Source: Aspidapion aeneum (lineage: Eukaryota; Arthropoda; Insecta; Coleoptera; Brentidae). From it: a DNA stretch of 64,000 bases. Of the stretch, positions 43,725 to 54,831 are shown one piece after another. Every line of letters starts with the position of its first letter. Within the stretch, counting starts at the first letter, position 1. The stretch is from positions 138,569,369-138,633,368 of the forward strand of contig OY755039.1 in the NCBI GenBank assembly GCA_963576565.1, given 5' to 3'. Both the position numbers and the translations under genes were made by a program. The notes under the pieces were generated by a model. That model was not told the origin of the DNA and ran no database searches. It saw only the letters and a list, made by a program, of their open reading frames with translations.

Positions 43725-44180
43725 AAACCAACAGAAACAACTACTTGTTAAAACTGTTTGGTTTTCACTCTCTCCAACGTCGATCACAAGGATACGAATG
43801 ATCCCCGTCCCCCCCCCCCAAGTTCCCAACGAAAGCCTCAAACCATCAGTATAATTCAATGCCGGTAGGGGTATTTTCCCTCGGAGTAGTTGTTTCTGTT
43901 GGTTTTACACAACTTATGCTTTACACGGAGCTATCGCCTACATTCACCTGAGGATGGCCCAAAAGGTCGAAACCGGTCCGGTCGTGGATTGGCATGGATC
44001 ACTTGTTCCTGATTGTCAGGACGTGTTCCAGACGGGGATAATTCGTATCCTTGTGATCGACGTTGGAGAGAGTGAAAACCAAACAGTTCCCAACGAAAGC
44101 CTCAAACCATCAGTACAATTCAATGCCGGTAGGAGTATTTTCCCTCGGAGTAGTTGTTTCTGTTGGTTTTACACTCCACA
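43725..44180. mobile_element. Repeat with both inverted and direct internal copies, hammerhead-like motif 4
   Basis: 43745-43806 is present inverted at 44031-44095 (ACTCTCTCCAACGTCGATCA / TGATCGACGTTGGAGAGAGT). 43820-43913 is present directly at 44086-44172 (CCAACGAAAGCCTCAAACCA). Between them the plus strand reads CCTGAGGATGGCC, AAAA, GGTCGAAACCGG, a hammerhead-like box order (43945-43981). Mixed inverted and direct terminal copies are known for Penelope-like elements, so that class is a possibility. Noncoding. Confidence 0.55.
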
Positions 44181-44325
44181 AATGTTCCTTAAGGCTAAAT
44201 TAAAACTAAAGCAAAAACACTAATTTCTAATTTTTTAACACTATTTTAGTGGTTTTAACGGTAATTACTGTTTAATCTAAGCGGCACTTTTTATCATTTT
44301 AATATGGCGGATTTGTAGTATGTTT

Positions 44326-45740
44326 TAGCTCACACATATACTATACTATAGTAGTGTGAGCTATGGTGATCCTAATTTTTTCGAGAAAAAAAAAGTTGCT
44401 CCGATTTCAAAAATTTTTATATATCTTTGCGTTTCAGATGATTTTGAAACTTTTAGCTCACACATATACTATACTATAGTAGTGTGAGCGCTATAGTGAT
44501 CCTAATTTTTTCGAGAAAAAAAAAGTTGCTCCGATTTCAAAATTTTTTATATATCTTTGCGTTTCAGATGATTTTGAAACTTTTTTGTCGCGCTGTCTGT
44601 CTGTCTGTCTGTATGTCTGTCTGTCTGTAACGACCAACGCGCATAACTCAAAAACTGCTTGCCCGATTTCAATGAAATTTGGTACCTAGGCTGGGTTTTG
44701 GGTCGAGATGGTCCCATTTAAAAATAAATAAAATCCACCGAACACAAGCTAAATACAAGGGTGGACTAGACTTTAAAAATTAGAGTTTGTGAAAATATGG
44801 CGTGTGTGATATCAAACGAAGGGTAATTGAGTCTGGAGTTAAACAAAATAGATGTTTGTTAAAAAAAAGGGTGGGGGTAGATTAAAAAAATTAGAGTTTA
44901 CGTAAAAATATGGCGTGTGTGATATCAAACGAAAGGTAATTGAGTTCGGAGTTAAACAAAATACATTTTAATTTTTGTTTTTTTTAAGGGTGGGGGTAGA
45001 TTTCAAAAATTTGAGTTTAAGTCAAAACATGGCTTGTGTGGTATCAAACGAAAGGTAATTTAGTCTGGAGTTGAATAAAATATATTTCAGTTTTTAGTTA
45101 TATTAGCTCACACATACACCATAACTATAGTACCTAGTGTGAGCTTAGGGGCCCATATATTGGCAGAGTATTTTGTTGCGCCGTCTGTCTGTCTGTCTGT
45201 AACGACCAACGCGCATAACTCAAAAACCGCTTGGCCGATTTTAATGAAATTTGGTACCTAGGCTGGGTTTTGGGCCGAGATGGTCCCATTTAAAAATGAA
45301 CAAAATCAAAAAGGGTGGGGGTAGATTTCAAAAATTAGAGTTTAAGTGAAAATATGGCGTGTGTGATATCAAACGAAAGGTAATTGAGTCTGGAGTTAAA
45401 CAAAATACATTTTCATTTATTTAAAAAAAAGGGTGGGGGTATATTTCAAAAATTAGAGTTTAAGTGAAAATATGGCGTGTGTGATATCAAACGAAAGGTA
45501 ATTGAGTCCGGAGTTTAACAAAATACATTATAGTTTTTGTTTTTTTTAAGGGTGGGGGTAGATTTGAAAAATTTGAGTTTAAGTCAAAACATGGCTTGTG
45601 TGGTATTAAACAAAAGGTAATTTAGTCTGGAGTTGAATAAAATATATTTCAGTTTTCAGTTATATTAGCTCACACGTACACTATAACTATAGTACCTAGT
45701 GTGAGCTTAGAGGCCCATATATTGGCAGAGTTTTTTTTTT
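44326..45740 (+). repeat. TAGCTCACAC repeat, forward copies, with GTCT and 120-bp tandem units
   Basis: Palindromic borders TAGCTCACAC..AGTGTGAGC at 44327-44365, 44455-44492, 45103-45145 and 45665-45705. Inside: a (GTCT)n run (44598-44630, 45182-45200), the conserved CGACCAACGCGCATAACTCA and GAAATTTGGTACCTAGGCTG, and tandem 120-bp units on GGGTGGGGGTAGATTTCAAA / ATCAAACGAAAGGTAATT. Reverse copies lie at 51418-52945. Noncoding; superfamily unknown. Confidence 0.85.
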
Positions 45741-46232
45741 CGTGAAACAAAGCGAGGCGTTCAGTTTGTATTTTCTTAACCAACTGTGTGTTGAGCAAAA
45801 ATGTTCACTGCGCAACTTTAAAGCCACTCATTGATATCAAATCATTAATTGCCTTAAAACAGCGCGAGATTTAAATATTAAGAAAAATATCCTATTTTAC
45901 TAGTATAGCCCTAATAAAAACTAGGAAAAATAAAAATATGAAATTTCCCTAAGTTTTAGAACAAAATATTATTTACAAGAGGAAACAAGTTGGCAAACTT
46001 GTTTAATATCTTCCCTAAAAAATTTTCTTATATCAGTCTTGAGTTACCAAAAAATAAAAAAGATATTATTTGTGTTAGTTTTTTTTTATTTTAACAAAAA
46101 AAAAATATAAATCTGTTAATATCCTTAAATTTAAGGAAAATATTAATTAAATTATTAAATAAATATTAAAAACAAGTAAACTAAATTTAAAAAATTATCT
46201 ATCTAGTGAACACAAGAACAAGACTAAAAATC
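45741..46232. other. 3' flank of TOP3B
   Basis: AT-rich. AATAAA on the minus strand at 46085-46090, about 145 bp past the TOP3B stop, is a plausible poly(A) signal. Confidence 0.45.
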
Positions 46233-46282
46233 TTAAACGAAATAAGCAGCTAGTTGAGCCATTTTGTCCTGTTTACCTCTTC
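46233..46282 (-). CDS. TOP3B: TOP3B terminal exon (16 codons)
   Basis: After TTTTTTGGTTGTAG the minus strand completes a Gly codon and reads RGKQDKMAQLAAYFV then TAA. KDKM..LAAYFV is the conserved C-terminal end of topoisomerase 3-beta. Phase (2 bases first) matches the donor of exon 53406-53559 across a 7.1-kb intron packed with transposons. Only 50 nt long, it would be missed by ORF-based calls. Its preservation suggests the gene is still functional. Confidence 0.92.
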
Positions 46283-46921
46283 CTACAACCAAAAAAGAAG
46301 CGTTTGTTATTAACATTTTTTTTATACGAGGTGTGACATTTAAATTTGTCTGGCCCCCCTCGGGCGGTTGGAGTTATTCACCTTGATGTGCGTTCTACTA
46401 CCGCGCGCAATCATGTCGTCTTTCCTCTGTTAGTTTGGCTTACCCAGTGGTTTGAAGCGGATCGTGCATAACTGATTTGCCGGAATTACGACAAACGAAA
46501 AAAATTGAGCAACGTATTAATTTAAAGTAGAACTCAAAACTTGTTGCCCTTGCAGGATGTCTACGGGAAGCAGTGTATGTCTCGTGCAATGGTTTTTATG
46601 TGGCTTAAAAGCTTTTTCGAGGGTCGTGTAATAGTTAAAGGATGAACGAGAAGGGCGCTCCAACATATCCAAAACAGCGATGCTCATTGTTTTTCTTTTC
46701 GATATTAGGGATGTTATTCATATCGAATGGGCGCGTGAGGGTCAAATAGTTAATCAACATTTATGTATATTTGGAAGTATTGATGTAGCTAAGGGAATGT
46801 CCAAGGAAAAAACGTCCAGATTTGTGGAAGAACAACGCGTGGCTGCTCTACCAAGACAATGCACTGGCCCACAATGCCCTATCCATTAAGCAGTTTTTAG
46901 CTAATAAGAAGATCCCCGTCG

Positions 46922-48622
46922 CACATAGGGGCAAAATCAAGAAAACATGCGATTTAATGCAGAACACATTTATCCAATATGGGAGATATTTTTACTGAAA
47001 ACTATTTATTAATAATCGCTTTACCATAGCAAGTTAGCTTCGGATAGTCAAACGTCAAACAAATGAATAAAACACCTTGTCAAAGTTAGCGCGTTTTGAA
47101 AACTGACGTTGCGTACTTGTTTTAAGAAAACAAATGAATCAACTTTGCCACAATTTTTAATGTTGATCAAGTTTGGTTAAAATAATTCTAATTATGTCAG
47201 ATAATCACTATTGTGAGTACATTATTCTCGTATAAAAAAAAAATGCAAAATTTTTTTTTGTTTTTCTTCAAACTGCCATTTTTGTAAAATCTTTCAAAAA
47301 TTTATTATTTTCTTTAATTTTAAAAATATACGTGGACACAAAGTAACTTGTCGCCCGCGAGTTTTCACATGTCATTTTTTTTTGAACTTTTCTTTTTAAA
47401 ATGATGCCACATTTAGCTGCTAGCTTTTGCTAATAAGGCCGGAATTAATTTTTAAATATTAACATTTTTCTCCAAACTTAGCGAAATATGTGTTTAAATT
47501 GTAGTATAGATATTTAAAATATAACGTACTAAATACATATACATCTACACATACTATTATTATACTCATTATATATTAAGGAATAAAAGTCACACCTTAT
47601 GCCGAGGCAAAAAGTTTGTAGCCTGAGCGTAGCGAGGTATACAAATGGCCAATAGTTAACAAGACACTAATTACGAATTTTAGGAGATATTTTTAAAACT
47701 TTTGGATTTTTCTGCCCTAAAATTAAATTATAATTATAATTATGTGGTTTTCAGCTACTTTACTAAAAACATTATGTCTGATAGAGCCTTTTATTTTGAA
47801 TTTTAAGGATAAAAAGTGACAGTTTTATCGCTAAAATAAGGATTAAAGAGGGCCCTGTTCTTATAATATATACCAAGGGATAAAAGTGACACTTTTTATT
47901 TCAAGGAAAAAAGTTTTTAGCATAAGCGTAGCCAAAGCTACAATTCGTTAAAGGATAAAAATACTCTTTTATAATGAGGTTTATACGTTAATTTTACGCT
48001 TTCAGACCGATCTTTTTTTAACTTATTATTTGATTAATTAATATAGTTAAATTATTTTTTGTTCTGTTTAGTATAATACATATACATTATTTATAAACAA
48101 AGAAAGACCCCTTGAGGCCGTATTTTATGCTGTCTTATGTTTGTATTCATGAAATATGTGGAAAATATCTAGAAAAATCTTAGATTCGGGGGGTGCCCCG
48201 GCCCCCCTTATATACGCCACTGAAAGCTTCTGTCAAGTTGTTTTAAAAATGGCGAAAGTCAGACAGAAGAAAAGTGTGTAAAAATTTAATGTCGGTTCTG
48301 TAATGTTTTTTTTGAGGGGGTTTAGGTGTTTTCATTTTTCAGGGGGACGATTAGTTATTGGGGAGGGGGCAAACTTGGCCTTTCCGTTTCTGTAGGGTCT
48401 ACAACATAATATAACATTTTGTAAACATTGCCGTCGTACATAGTATTTTAGGAAATATTTTGAAGCTTCTTCGACCACTTATACCTCGACTAACAGCTCC
48501 GGGTCAATTGTTTTTATTTTAGATCACTAAGTAATTAATATTAAACATTCCTGACTACAAAGGAATACATCCATTGCACTGTGGGACTTTATCGCACTGT
48601 TTTGTGCTTCTGCCCCACTGTG
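46922..48622. mobile_element. Transib-like element, left copy
   Basis: Starts CACATAGGGGCAAAATC and ends with the complement of CACAGTGGGGCAGAAGCAC. Flanks CGTCG (46917-46921) and TATCG (48623-48627) look like a 5-bp target duplication whose right copy has changed at its CG. With element and one flank removed, the mariner frame reads KKIPVVNHPPYSP. 5-bp GC-rich CGNCG duplications and CAC-starting ends are the Transib pattern. No transposase is recognisable. It contains a truncated copy of the CAGTGGCGTATATA MITE at about 48100-48222. Confidence 0.75.
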
Positions 48623-48802
48623 TATCGTTAACCACCCACCATATTCACCAGACTTGCAACTTCTACCTGTTTCCGAAAGTGAAGAAATCGTTAAAAGGAA
48701 CCCGTTTTAAAATATTAGAACATGAAAAACGGCTAGACTTCTTAACAGCCTCTCTTCTAATGATTTCCAACATTGGAAAAAAATGCAGGCAACGCTGCGT
48801 CG

Positions 48803-50579
48803 CACAGTGGGGGATAAGCACAAAAAAGTGCGATAAAGTCCTACAGTGCAATGTATTCCTCTGTAGTCAGGAATGTTTAATATTAATTACTTAGTGATCC
48901 AAAATAAAAAAAATTGACCCCGAGTTGTTAGTCGAGGTATAAGTGGTCGAATAACCTTCAAAATATTTCCTAAAATACTATGTACGACGGCAATGTTTAC
49001 AAAATGTTATATTATGTTGTCGACCCTACAGAAACGGAACGGCCAAGTTTGCCCCCTCCCCAATAACTAATCGTCCCCCTGAAAAATGAAAACACCTAAA
49101 CCCCCTCAAAAAAAACATTACAGAACCGACATTAAATTTTTACACACTTTTCTTCTGTCTGACTTTCGCCATTTTTAAAACGACTTGACAGAAGCTTTCA
49201 GTGACGTATATAAGGGAGGCCGGGGCACCCCCCGAAGCTAAGATTTTTCTAGATATTTTCCACATATTTCATGAATACAAACATAAGACAGCAAAAAATA
49301 CGGCCTCATGGGGTCTCGACCGCCCCCCCCCCCCCCAAACTGTCTCGGGCCCACCCCGAGACATTTTGTATATACGCCACTGGAAGCTTTCTTTGTTTAT
49401 AAATAATGTGTATATATTATACTAAACAGAACAAAAAATAATTTAACTATATTAATAAATCAAATAATAAGTTAAAAAAAAGATCGGTCTGAAAGCGTAA
49501 AATTAACGTATAAACCTCGTTATAAAAGAGTATTTTTATCCTTTAACGAATTGTAGCATTCGCTACGCTCATGCTAAAAACTTTTTACCTTGAAATAAAA
49601 AGTGTCACTTTTATCCCTTGGTATATATTATAAGAACAGGGCCCCTCTTTAATCCTTATTTTAGCGATAAAACTGCCACTTGTTATCCTTAAAATTCAAA
49701 ATAAAAGGCTCTATCAGACATAATGTTTTTAGTAAAGTAGCTGAAAACCACATAATTATAATTATAATTTAATTTTAGGGCAGAAAAATCCAAAAGTTTA
49801 AAAAATATCTCCTAAAATTCGTAATTAGTGTCTTATTAGCTATTGGCCAATTGTATACCTCGCTACGCTCAGGCTACAAACTTTTTGCCTCGGGATAAGG
49901 TGTGACTTTTATTCCTTAATTTATAATGAGTATAATAATAGTATGTGTAGATGTATATGTATTTAGTACGTTATATTTTAAATATCTATACGACAATTAA
50001 CACATATTTCGCTAAGTTTGGAGAAAAATGTTAATATTTAAAAATTAATTCCGGCCTTATTAGCAAAAACTAGCAGCTAAATGTGGCATCATTTTAAAAA
50101 GGAAAGTTCAATAAAAAATGACATGTGAAAACTCGCCCGCGATAGCGGGCGACAAGTTACGTTGTGTCCACGTATATTTTTAAAATTAAAGAAAATAATA
50201 AATTTTTGAAAGATTTTACAAAAATGGCAGTTTGAAGAAAAACAACAAAAAATTTTGCATTTTTTTTATACGAGAATAATGTACTCACAATAGTGATTAT
50301 CTGACATAATTAGAATTATTTTAACCAAACTTGATCAACATTAAAAATTGTGGCAAAGTTGATTCATTTGTTTTCTTAAAACAACTACGCAACGCCAGTT
50401 TTCAAAACACGCTAACTTTGACAAGGTGTTTTATTTATTTGTTTGACGTTTGACTATCCGAAGCTAACTTGCTATGGTAAAGCGATTATTAATAAATAGT
50501 TTTCAGTAAAAAGATCTCCCATATTAGATAAATGAGTTCTGCATTAAATCGCATGTTTTCTTGATTTTGCCCCTATGTG
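48803..50579. mobile_element. Transib-like element, right copy (inverted)
   Basis: Starts CACAGTGGGGGATAAGCAC and ends CCCCTATGTG, the reverse of the left copy. Exact 5-bp duplication CGTCG at 48798-48802 and 50580-50584. Length 1777 bp against 1701; the excess is explained by the more complete nested MITE. The two copies are highly alike, giving a 3.66-kb palindrome around a 180-bp mariner spacer. Confidence 0.8.
49199..49385. mobile_element. Nested CAGTGGCGTATATA-type MITE
   Basis: CAGTGACGTATATAAGGGAG at the left, ATATACGCCACTG at the right, with a C run at 49322-49336. The left Transib-like copy holds a shortened version, so the MITE was in the ancestor of both copies. Confidence 0.7.
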
Positions 50580-50690
50580 CGTCGATAGGGAAGGCGACTA
50601 CATTGATGGGGAACATAAATAAATTGTATTAGAATTTAAATAAAGTAGATTTTTTACGCCAGTCTTATAATTATATTGTCACACCTCGTA

Positions 50691-50879
50691 TATTGTAGGA
50701 TCCTTGAGAGTAGTTTGCAACTCTTAAATCCCTGTGCTACTCCCGTGGAACTCGAAAACCTTATACACTATACTATACAATTTTTTTACTTTTTTCAAAA
50801 AAACTACCTTAAGGAAGCATTTTTTGGGTATTTACATACTTTTGTAAAACCAACCAAATTCCTTACAATCTGAGCGGAA
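50691..50879. other. TOP3B intron, unclassified
   Basis: AT-rich, no recognised feature. Confidence 0.35.
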
Positions 50880-51417
50880 CCCTACCTAGGTTCATTAGTT
50901 GCGGAGATACGTGTGGTCAAATATGTAAATATTTTTACAAAAAGTGAAATTTTACCGGTAGGGTCATTTTCCAAGCCACATACTGGCTAAACTAATCGTC
51001 CTAGAAAAAAGTGATAAGGAAGGAATTGATAGAGAATTGAATTTTAGCTTTAACACGGTACTACAATTCTGCCGTGCATAAGCTATAATGCCGCTAACCA
51101 ACATTTGGACAATTTTGATGTTTTGTTGCTGTCTTAATCACAACGTTATTCTACATTAATTTTTATAAGCAAATCTTCTTTAGCTTTTGTGGTTTTCAAG
51201 AAACTAATAACTTCCAGTTATCAAGGAGCATCGTTTGTTTATTATTTTCCGGGTTTTTTGATCAAAAGTAGGAACATTTTTTAGGTAGTTAACGGCATTC
51301 TAGCTTAAGGACGGCAGAATTATTGTGCCTACACAACGGCGATTTTAAAAACTAGTGCGTTACACTCTAGTGACTTCAGACAATTACTCCACGCTTTTAG
51401 TTTTTTTAGGTCATTTT

Positions 51418-52165
51418 AAAATACTCTGCCAATATATGGGCCCCTAAGCTCACACTAGGTACTATAGTTATAGTGTACGTGTGAGCTAATATAACTAAAA
51501 ACTGAAATATATTTTATTCAACTCCAGACTAAATTACCTTTTGTTTGATACCACACAAGCCATGTTTTGACTTAGAACTCAAATTTTTGAAATCTACCCC
51601 CATCCTTAAAAAAAACAAAAACTAAAATGTATTTTCTTAAACTCCGGACTCAATTACCTTTCGTTTGATATCACACACGCCATATTACTTAAACTCTAAT
51701 TTTTGAAATATACCCCCACCCTTTCTTTAAAATAAATTAAAATGTATTTTGTTACACTCCAGACTTAATTACCTTTCGTTTGATATCACACACGCCATAT
51801 TTTCACATAAACTCTAATTTTTGAAATCTACCCCCACCCTTTTATTTGGTTTGTGTTCGGTGGATTTTGTTCATTTTTAAATGGGACCATCTCGACCCAA
51901 GACCCAGCCTAGGTACCAAATTTGATTAAAATCGGCCAAGCGGTTTTTGAGTTATGCGCGTTGGTCGTTACAGACAGACATACAGACAGACAGACAGACA
52001 GACATACAGACAGACAGACAGACAGACAGACGGCGCAACAAAAAAGTTTCAAAATCATCTGAAACGCAAAGATATATAAAAATTTTTGAAATCGGAGCAA
52101 CTTTTTTTTTCTCGAAAAAATTAGGATCACCATAGCTCACACTACTATAGTATATGTGTGAGCTA
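51418..52165 (-). repeat. TAGCTCACAC repeat, reverse copy 1
   Basis: Same architecture as 44326-45740 on the minus strand: borders with GTGTGAGC, three 120-bp units (51500-51850), TGCGCGTTGGTCGTTACAGA and a (CAGA)n run at 51970-52032. Frames through the CAGA run are artefacts. Confidence 0.85.
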
Positions 52166-52217
52166 AAACCTATACCGGGTTAAAGCGCGGTATGCCTAGG
52201 TATTATAATTTGGGCAA

Positions 52218-52945
52218 AAACGAAAAATACTCTGCCAATATATGGGCCCCTAAGCTCACACTAGGTACTATAGTTATAGTGCACGTGTGAGCTAATATAA
52301 CTAAAAACTGAAATATATTTTATTTAACTCCAGACTAAATTACCTTTTGTTTGATACCACACAAGCCATGTTTTGACTTAAACTCAAATTTTTGAAATCT
52401 ACCCCACCCTTAAAAAAAACAAAAAACTAAAATGTATTTTGTTAAACTCCGGACTCAATTACCTTTCGTTTGATATCACACACGCCATATTTTCACTTAA
52501 ACTCTAATTTTTAAAATATACCCCCACCCTTTTTTTTACACTAAATTAAAATGTATTTTGTTTAACTGCAGACTCAATTACCTTTCGTTTGATATCACAC
52601 ACGCCATATTTTCACATAAACTCTAATTTTTGAACTCTACCCCCACCCTTTTATTTGGTTTCTGTTCGGTGGATTTTGTTCATTTTTAAATGGGACTATC
52701 TCGACCCAAGACCCAGCCTAGGTACCAAATTTCATTAAAATCGGCCAAGCGGTTTTTGAGTTATGCGCGTTGGTCGTTACAGACAGACATACAGACAGAC
52801 AGACGGCGCAACAAAAAAGTTTCAAAATCATCTGAAACGCAAAGATATATAAAAATTTTTGAAATCGGAGCAACTTTTTTTTTCTCGAAAAAATTAGGAT
52901 TACCATAGCTCACACTACTATAGTATAGTAGTGTGAGCTAAAATA
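52218..52945 (-). repeat. TAGCTCACAC repeat, reverse copy 2
   Basis: Nearly the same as copy 1, 52 bp further right, with a shorter CAGA run (52783-52803). Direct tandem placement of two copies suggests local duplication. Confidence 0.85.
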
Positions 52946-53405
52946 TTAAAACATTGATGTTTTAGAAAACATAAAAAACCTTGTATTAAATAATTATCAA
53001 ATCTATAGTAGGAGGCCATAGCGTCTTGAAAATGAAACTGGTGTAAAAAAAATTACATATATGGCCTAGGAGGCGTATTGGGGCCAAATGTGTTTTTAGA
53101 TTATCCCTTATGTCTTCTAGACTATTGCACTATTAGTACCGTATTAAAGTGAAGACAATTATCTATAAATTCCTTCCTTATGACTTTTCTCTAGGACGAT
53201 TAGTTTGGCCGGTACGTGGCTTGGAAAATAACCCAACTGGTAAAATTTCACTTTTTGTAAAAATCTTAGAATCTTTCAAAACTAGCACAATTTTTAAAGT
53301 TTATGTCGAAAAAATTACATTTTCAGACCATTTGTTCCCTTGGGACCTCTATCTGTAGACATAGTGTTGTAAGAATTGTGAAATTTTAAGAAAGTTAAAA
53401 CTTAC

Positions 53406-53559
53406 CCCTTCCTCCGCCCCCACGTCCCCCTCTGGGCGCTCCTGCGGTCCTGCCGCCCCGGAAAGGTCTGGGAGCCCTGCTCACTACCGCAGTTTTCGGT
53501 CGGTCGACCAATTTGGCCCAATCCTCGTTGCAAAACACGCACCCTTTCATTTCTGTCAC
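53406..53559 (-). CDS. TOP3B: TOP3B exon with the last Cys pair and RGG box
   Basis: After TTTTTGACAG it reads VTEMKGCVFCNEDWAKLV, then PRPFRGGRTAGAPRGGRGGG and GRG before the donor GTAAGT. MGCVFC is a conserved TOP3B motif. The RGG box binds RNA in animal TOP3B and lies in the C-terminal tail, which also contacts TDRD3. Phase 0 at entry, phase 1 at exit. It is clearly GC-richer than its surroundings. TOP3B relaxes negatively supercoiled DNA and acts on RNA; the catalytic tyrosine lies in exons beyond the right edge. Confidence 0.94.
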
Positions 53560-53747
53560 CTGTCAAAAATATGACAAATAGTAAAATATACAGTTTTTTA
53601 GCTTTTTGGACTTTTAAAACAATAATCATGTTTAAGGACCAACATTTTAAGGACCAACATTTTTAAACAATTTAGATGTCCACTGAAAGAACATATCGCA
53701 GCCAACAACTTAGGTATGGATCATGGTTTTTTTACAGTTTTCAGCGA

Positions 53748-53750
<3 letters not shown>

Positions 53751-53810
<60 letters not shown>
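53751..53810. repeat. (TA)n microsatellite, about 30 units
   Basis: Uninterrupted TA repeat at the 3' end of the adjacent RTE-like LINE. RTE elements commonly end in simple repeats, so it probably grew from the LINE tail. Confidence 0.95.
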
Positions 53811-53815
<5 letters not shown>

Positions 53816-54805
53816 CGGTTTCACAACGTTCTACGTCTTCCGATACCCAATCTCCACTCGTTTCTGTTTGACCATAATTCATCATCTAGGCCTCTTATTC
53901 GTATTTCACTGTCTATTCCTTCTTTCCAGCTTCTCCTCGGCCTTCTCCGTTTTCTTCTGTCAGTTGGTTTCCATTGTAATATTTGTTTAGGTAGTCTTCC
54001 ATCATCCATTCTTTGTACATGTCCGTACCACACCAGTTGTTTTGTTCTTATATCATCCACTAAAGTACGTTCACCCACTGTCATAATTTCTCTTATTCTT
54101 TAATTTGTAACTCTTTCTCTTTTTGATTTCCCTGCTGCTGTTCTCCAATAGTCCATCTCCGTAGCGGAAATCATTTTTTATGTTCTATCTTTCATTGGCC
54201 ATACTTCTGAGCCGTATGTAATAATACTTTTTACAATGGTGTTATATATAAGCTTTTTGTTATGTTTTGATATACTTTGGTCCCAAATTATTCCATTTAA
54301 TAAAGTTATTGCTTTTCTTCCTTGTACGTTTCTATCTTTTATAGCTTTGTCTAGTGTTCCGTCAGCTGTAATTTTTAGACCCAAGTATTTATACTCATCA
54401 CAGGACTGAATTCGCTGCCCAGTATTTAAAATTAGATCCTGTTTCGTTCCACCAATACACATATACTCTGTCTTATGGATATTAACCTCTAGTCCCCACT
54501 TATTGTACTCTTCTATTAGTTTTTGTGTCATATATTCGAGGTCGTCATAATCGTGAGCCACCACTATCTGATCATCGGCGAAACATAAAGTATACAAGGT
54601 GGTTTCATCCAACGGAATTCCCATGTTTTGGCATTTTCTCTTCCAGACTTTAAGGACTTGTTCCAAATATATCTTGAAGAGCGTAGGCGAGATACAGCAA
54701 CCTTGTTTAAGACCTTTATTTACTTGAAAGCCGTTGATTAGTTTTGCTTTTATTTTAACTTTTGTCTTACTATTGCGGTATAACTCTTTGATGGCACACA
54801 GCGAA
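53811..54805 (-). pseudogene. RTE-like LINE, 5'-truncated, nearly intact frame
   Basis: Minus strand reads GLKQGCCISPTLFKIYLEQV (motif B), TLCFADDQIVVAHDYDDLEY (catalytic FADD), then the thumb KYLGLKITADGTLD and IITYGSEVWPMKDRT. Two in-frame TAA codons follow, then [20 protein letters not shown] and RRRPRRSW. It begins just 5' of motif B, so the endonuclease and RT fingers are missing. It lies in TOP3B intron between 53559 and 55381. Related to, but distinct from, the 35121 copy. Confidence 0.93.
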
Positions 54806-54831
54806 ACTAGTTATCAAAAAAAGTTATACCG

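Larger units (their letters stand above)
46325..50690 (+). mobile_element. mariner element, split by two Transib-like insertions
   Basis: TACGAGGTGTGAC at the left and GTCACACCTCGTA at the right with TA flanks. Transposase remnants on the plus strand: helix-turn-helix EQRINLK and YGKQCMSRAMVF (46500-46600), HIEWAREGQIVNQH (46700-46760), ALSIKQFLANKKIPV (up to 46921). VNHPPYSPDL (48629-48655), PKVKKSLKGTRF and LSSNDFQHWKK (48750-48790) lie between the two insertions, and GDYIDGEHK (50590-50620) after them. All have frameshifts or deletions. In the last intron of TOP3B. Confidence 0.88.
50880..53300. repeat. Composite region bounded by 130-bp inverted repeats
   Basis: 50930-51020 and 53160-53260 are inverted partners: TTTTCCAAGCCACATACTGG with CTAATCGTCCTAGAAAAAAG, against CCGGTACGTGGCTTGGAAAA and CTAGGACGATTAG. 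They enclose two reverse TAGCTCACAC repeats and about 380 bp of AT-rich DNA on the left. This may be one large foldback element invaded by others. Confidence 0.5.

Noticed and set aside
48574..48894. 106-codon frame across the Transib-like border
   Set aside because: A chance fusion of element end and frameshifted mariner transposase.
51947..52140. Cys-rich LSVCLSVC and TDRQTD open frames
   Set aside because: Translation of the CAGA/GTCT microsatellite in both directions.
53676..54103. IYIYIY-containing open frames
   Set aside because: Translation of the (TA)n microsatellite joined to the LINE antisense strand.
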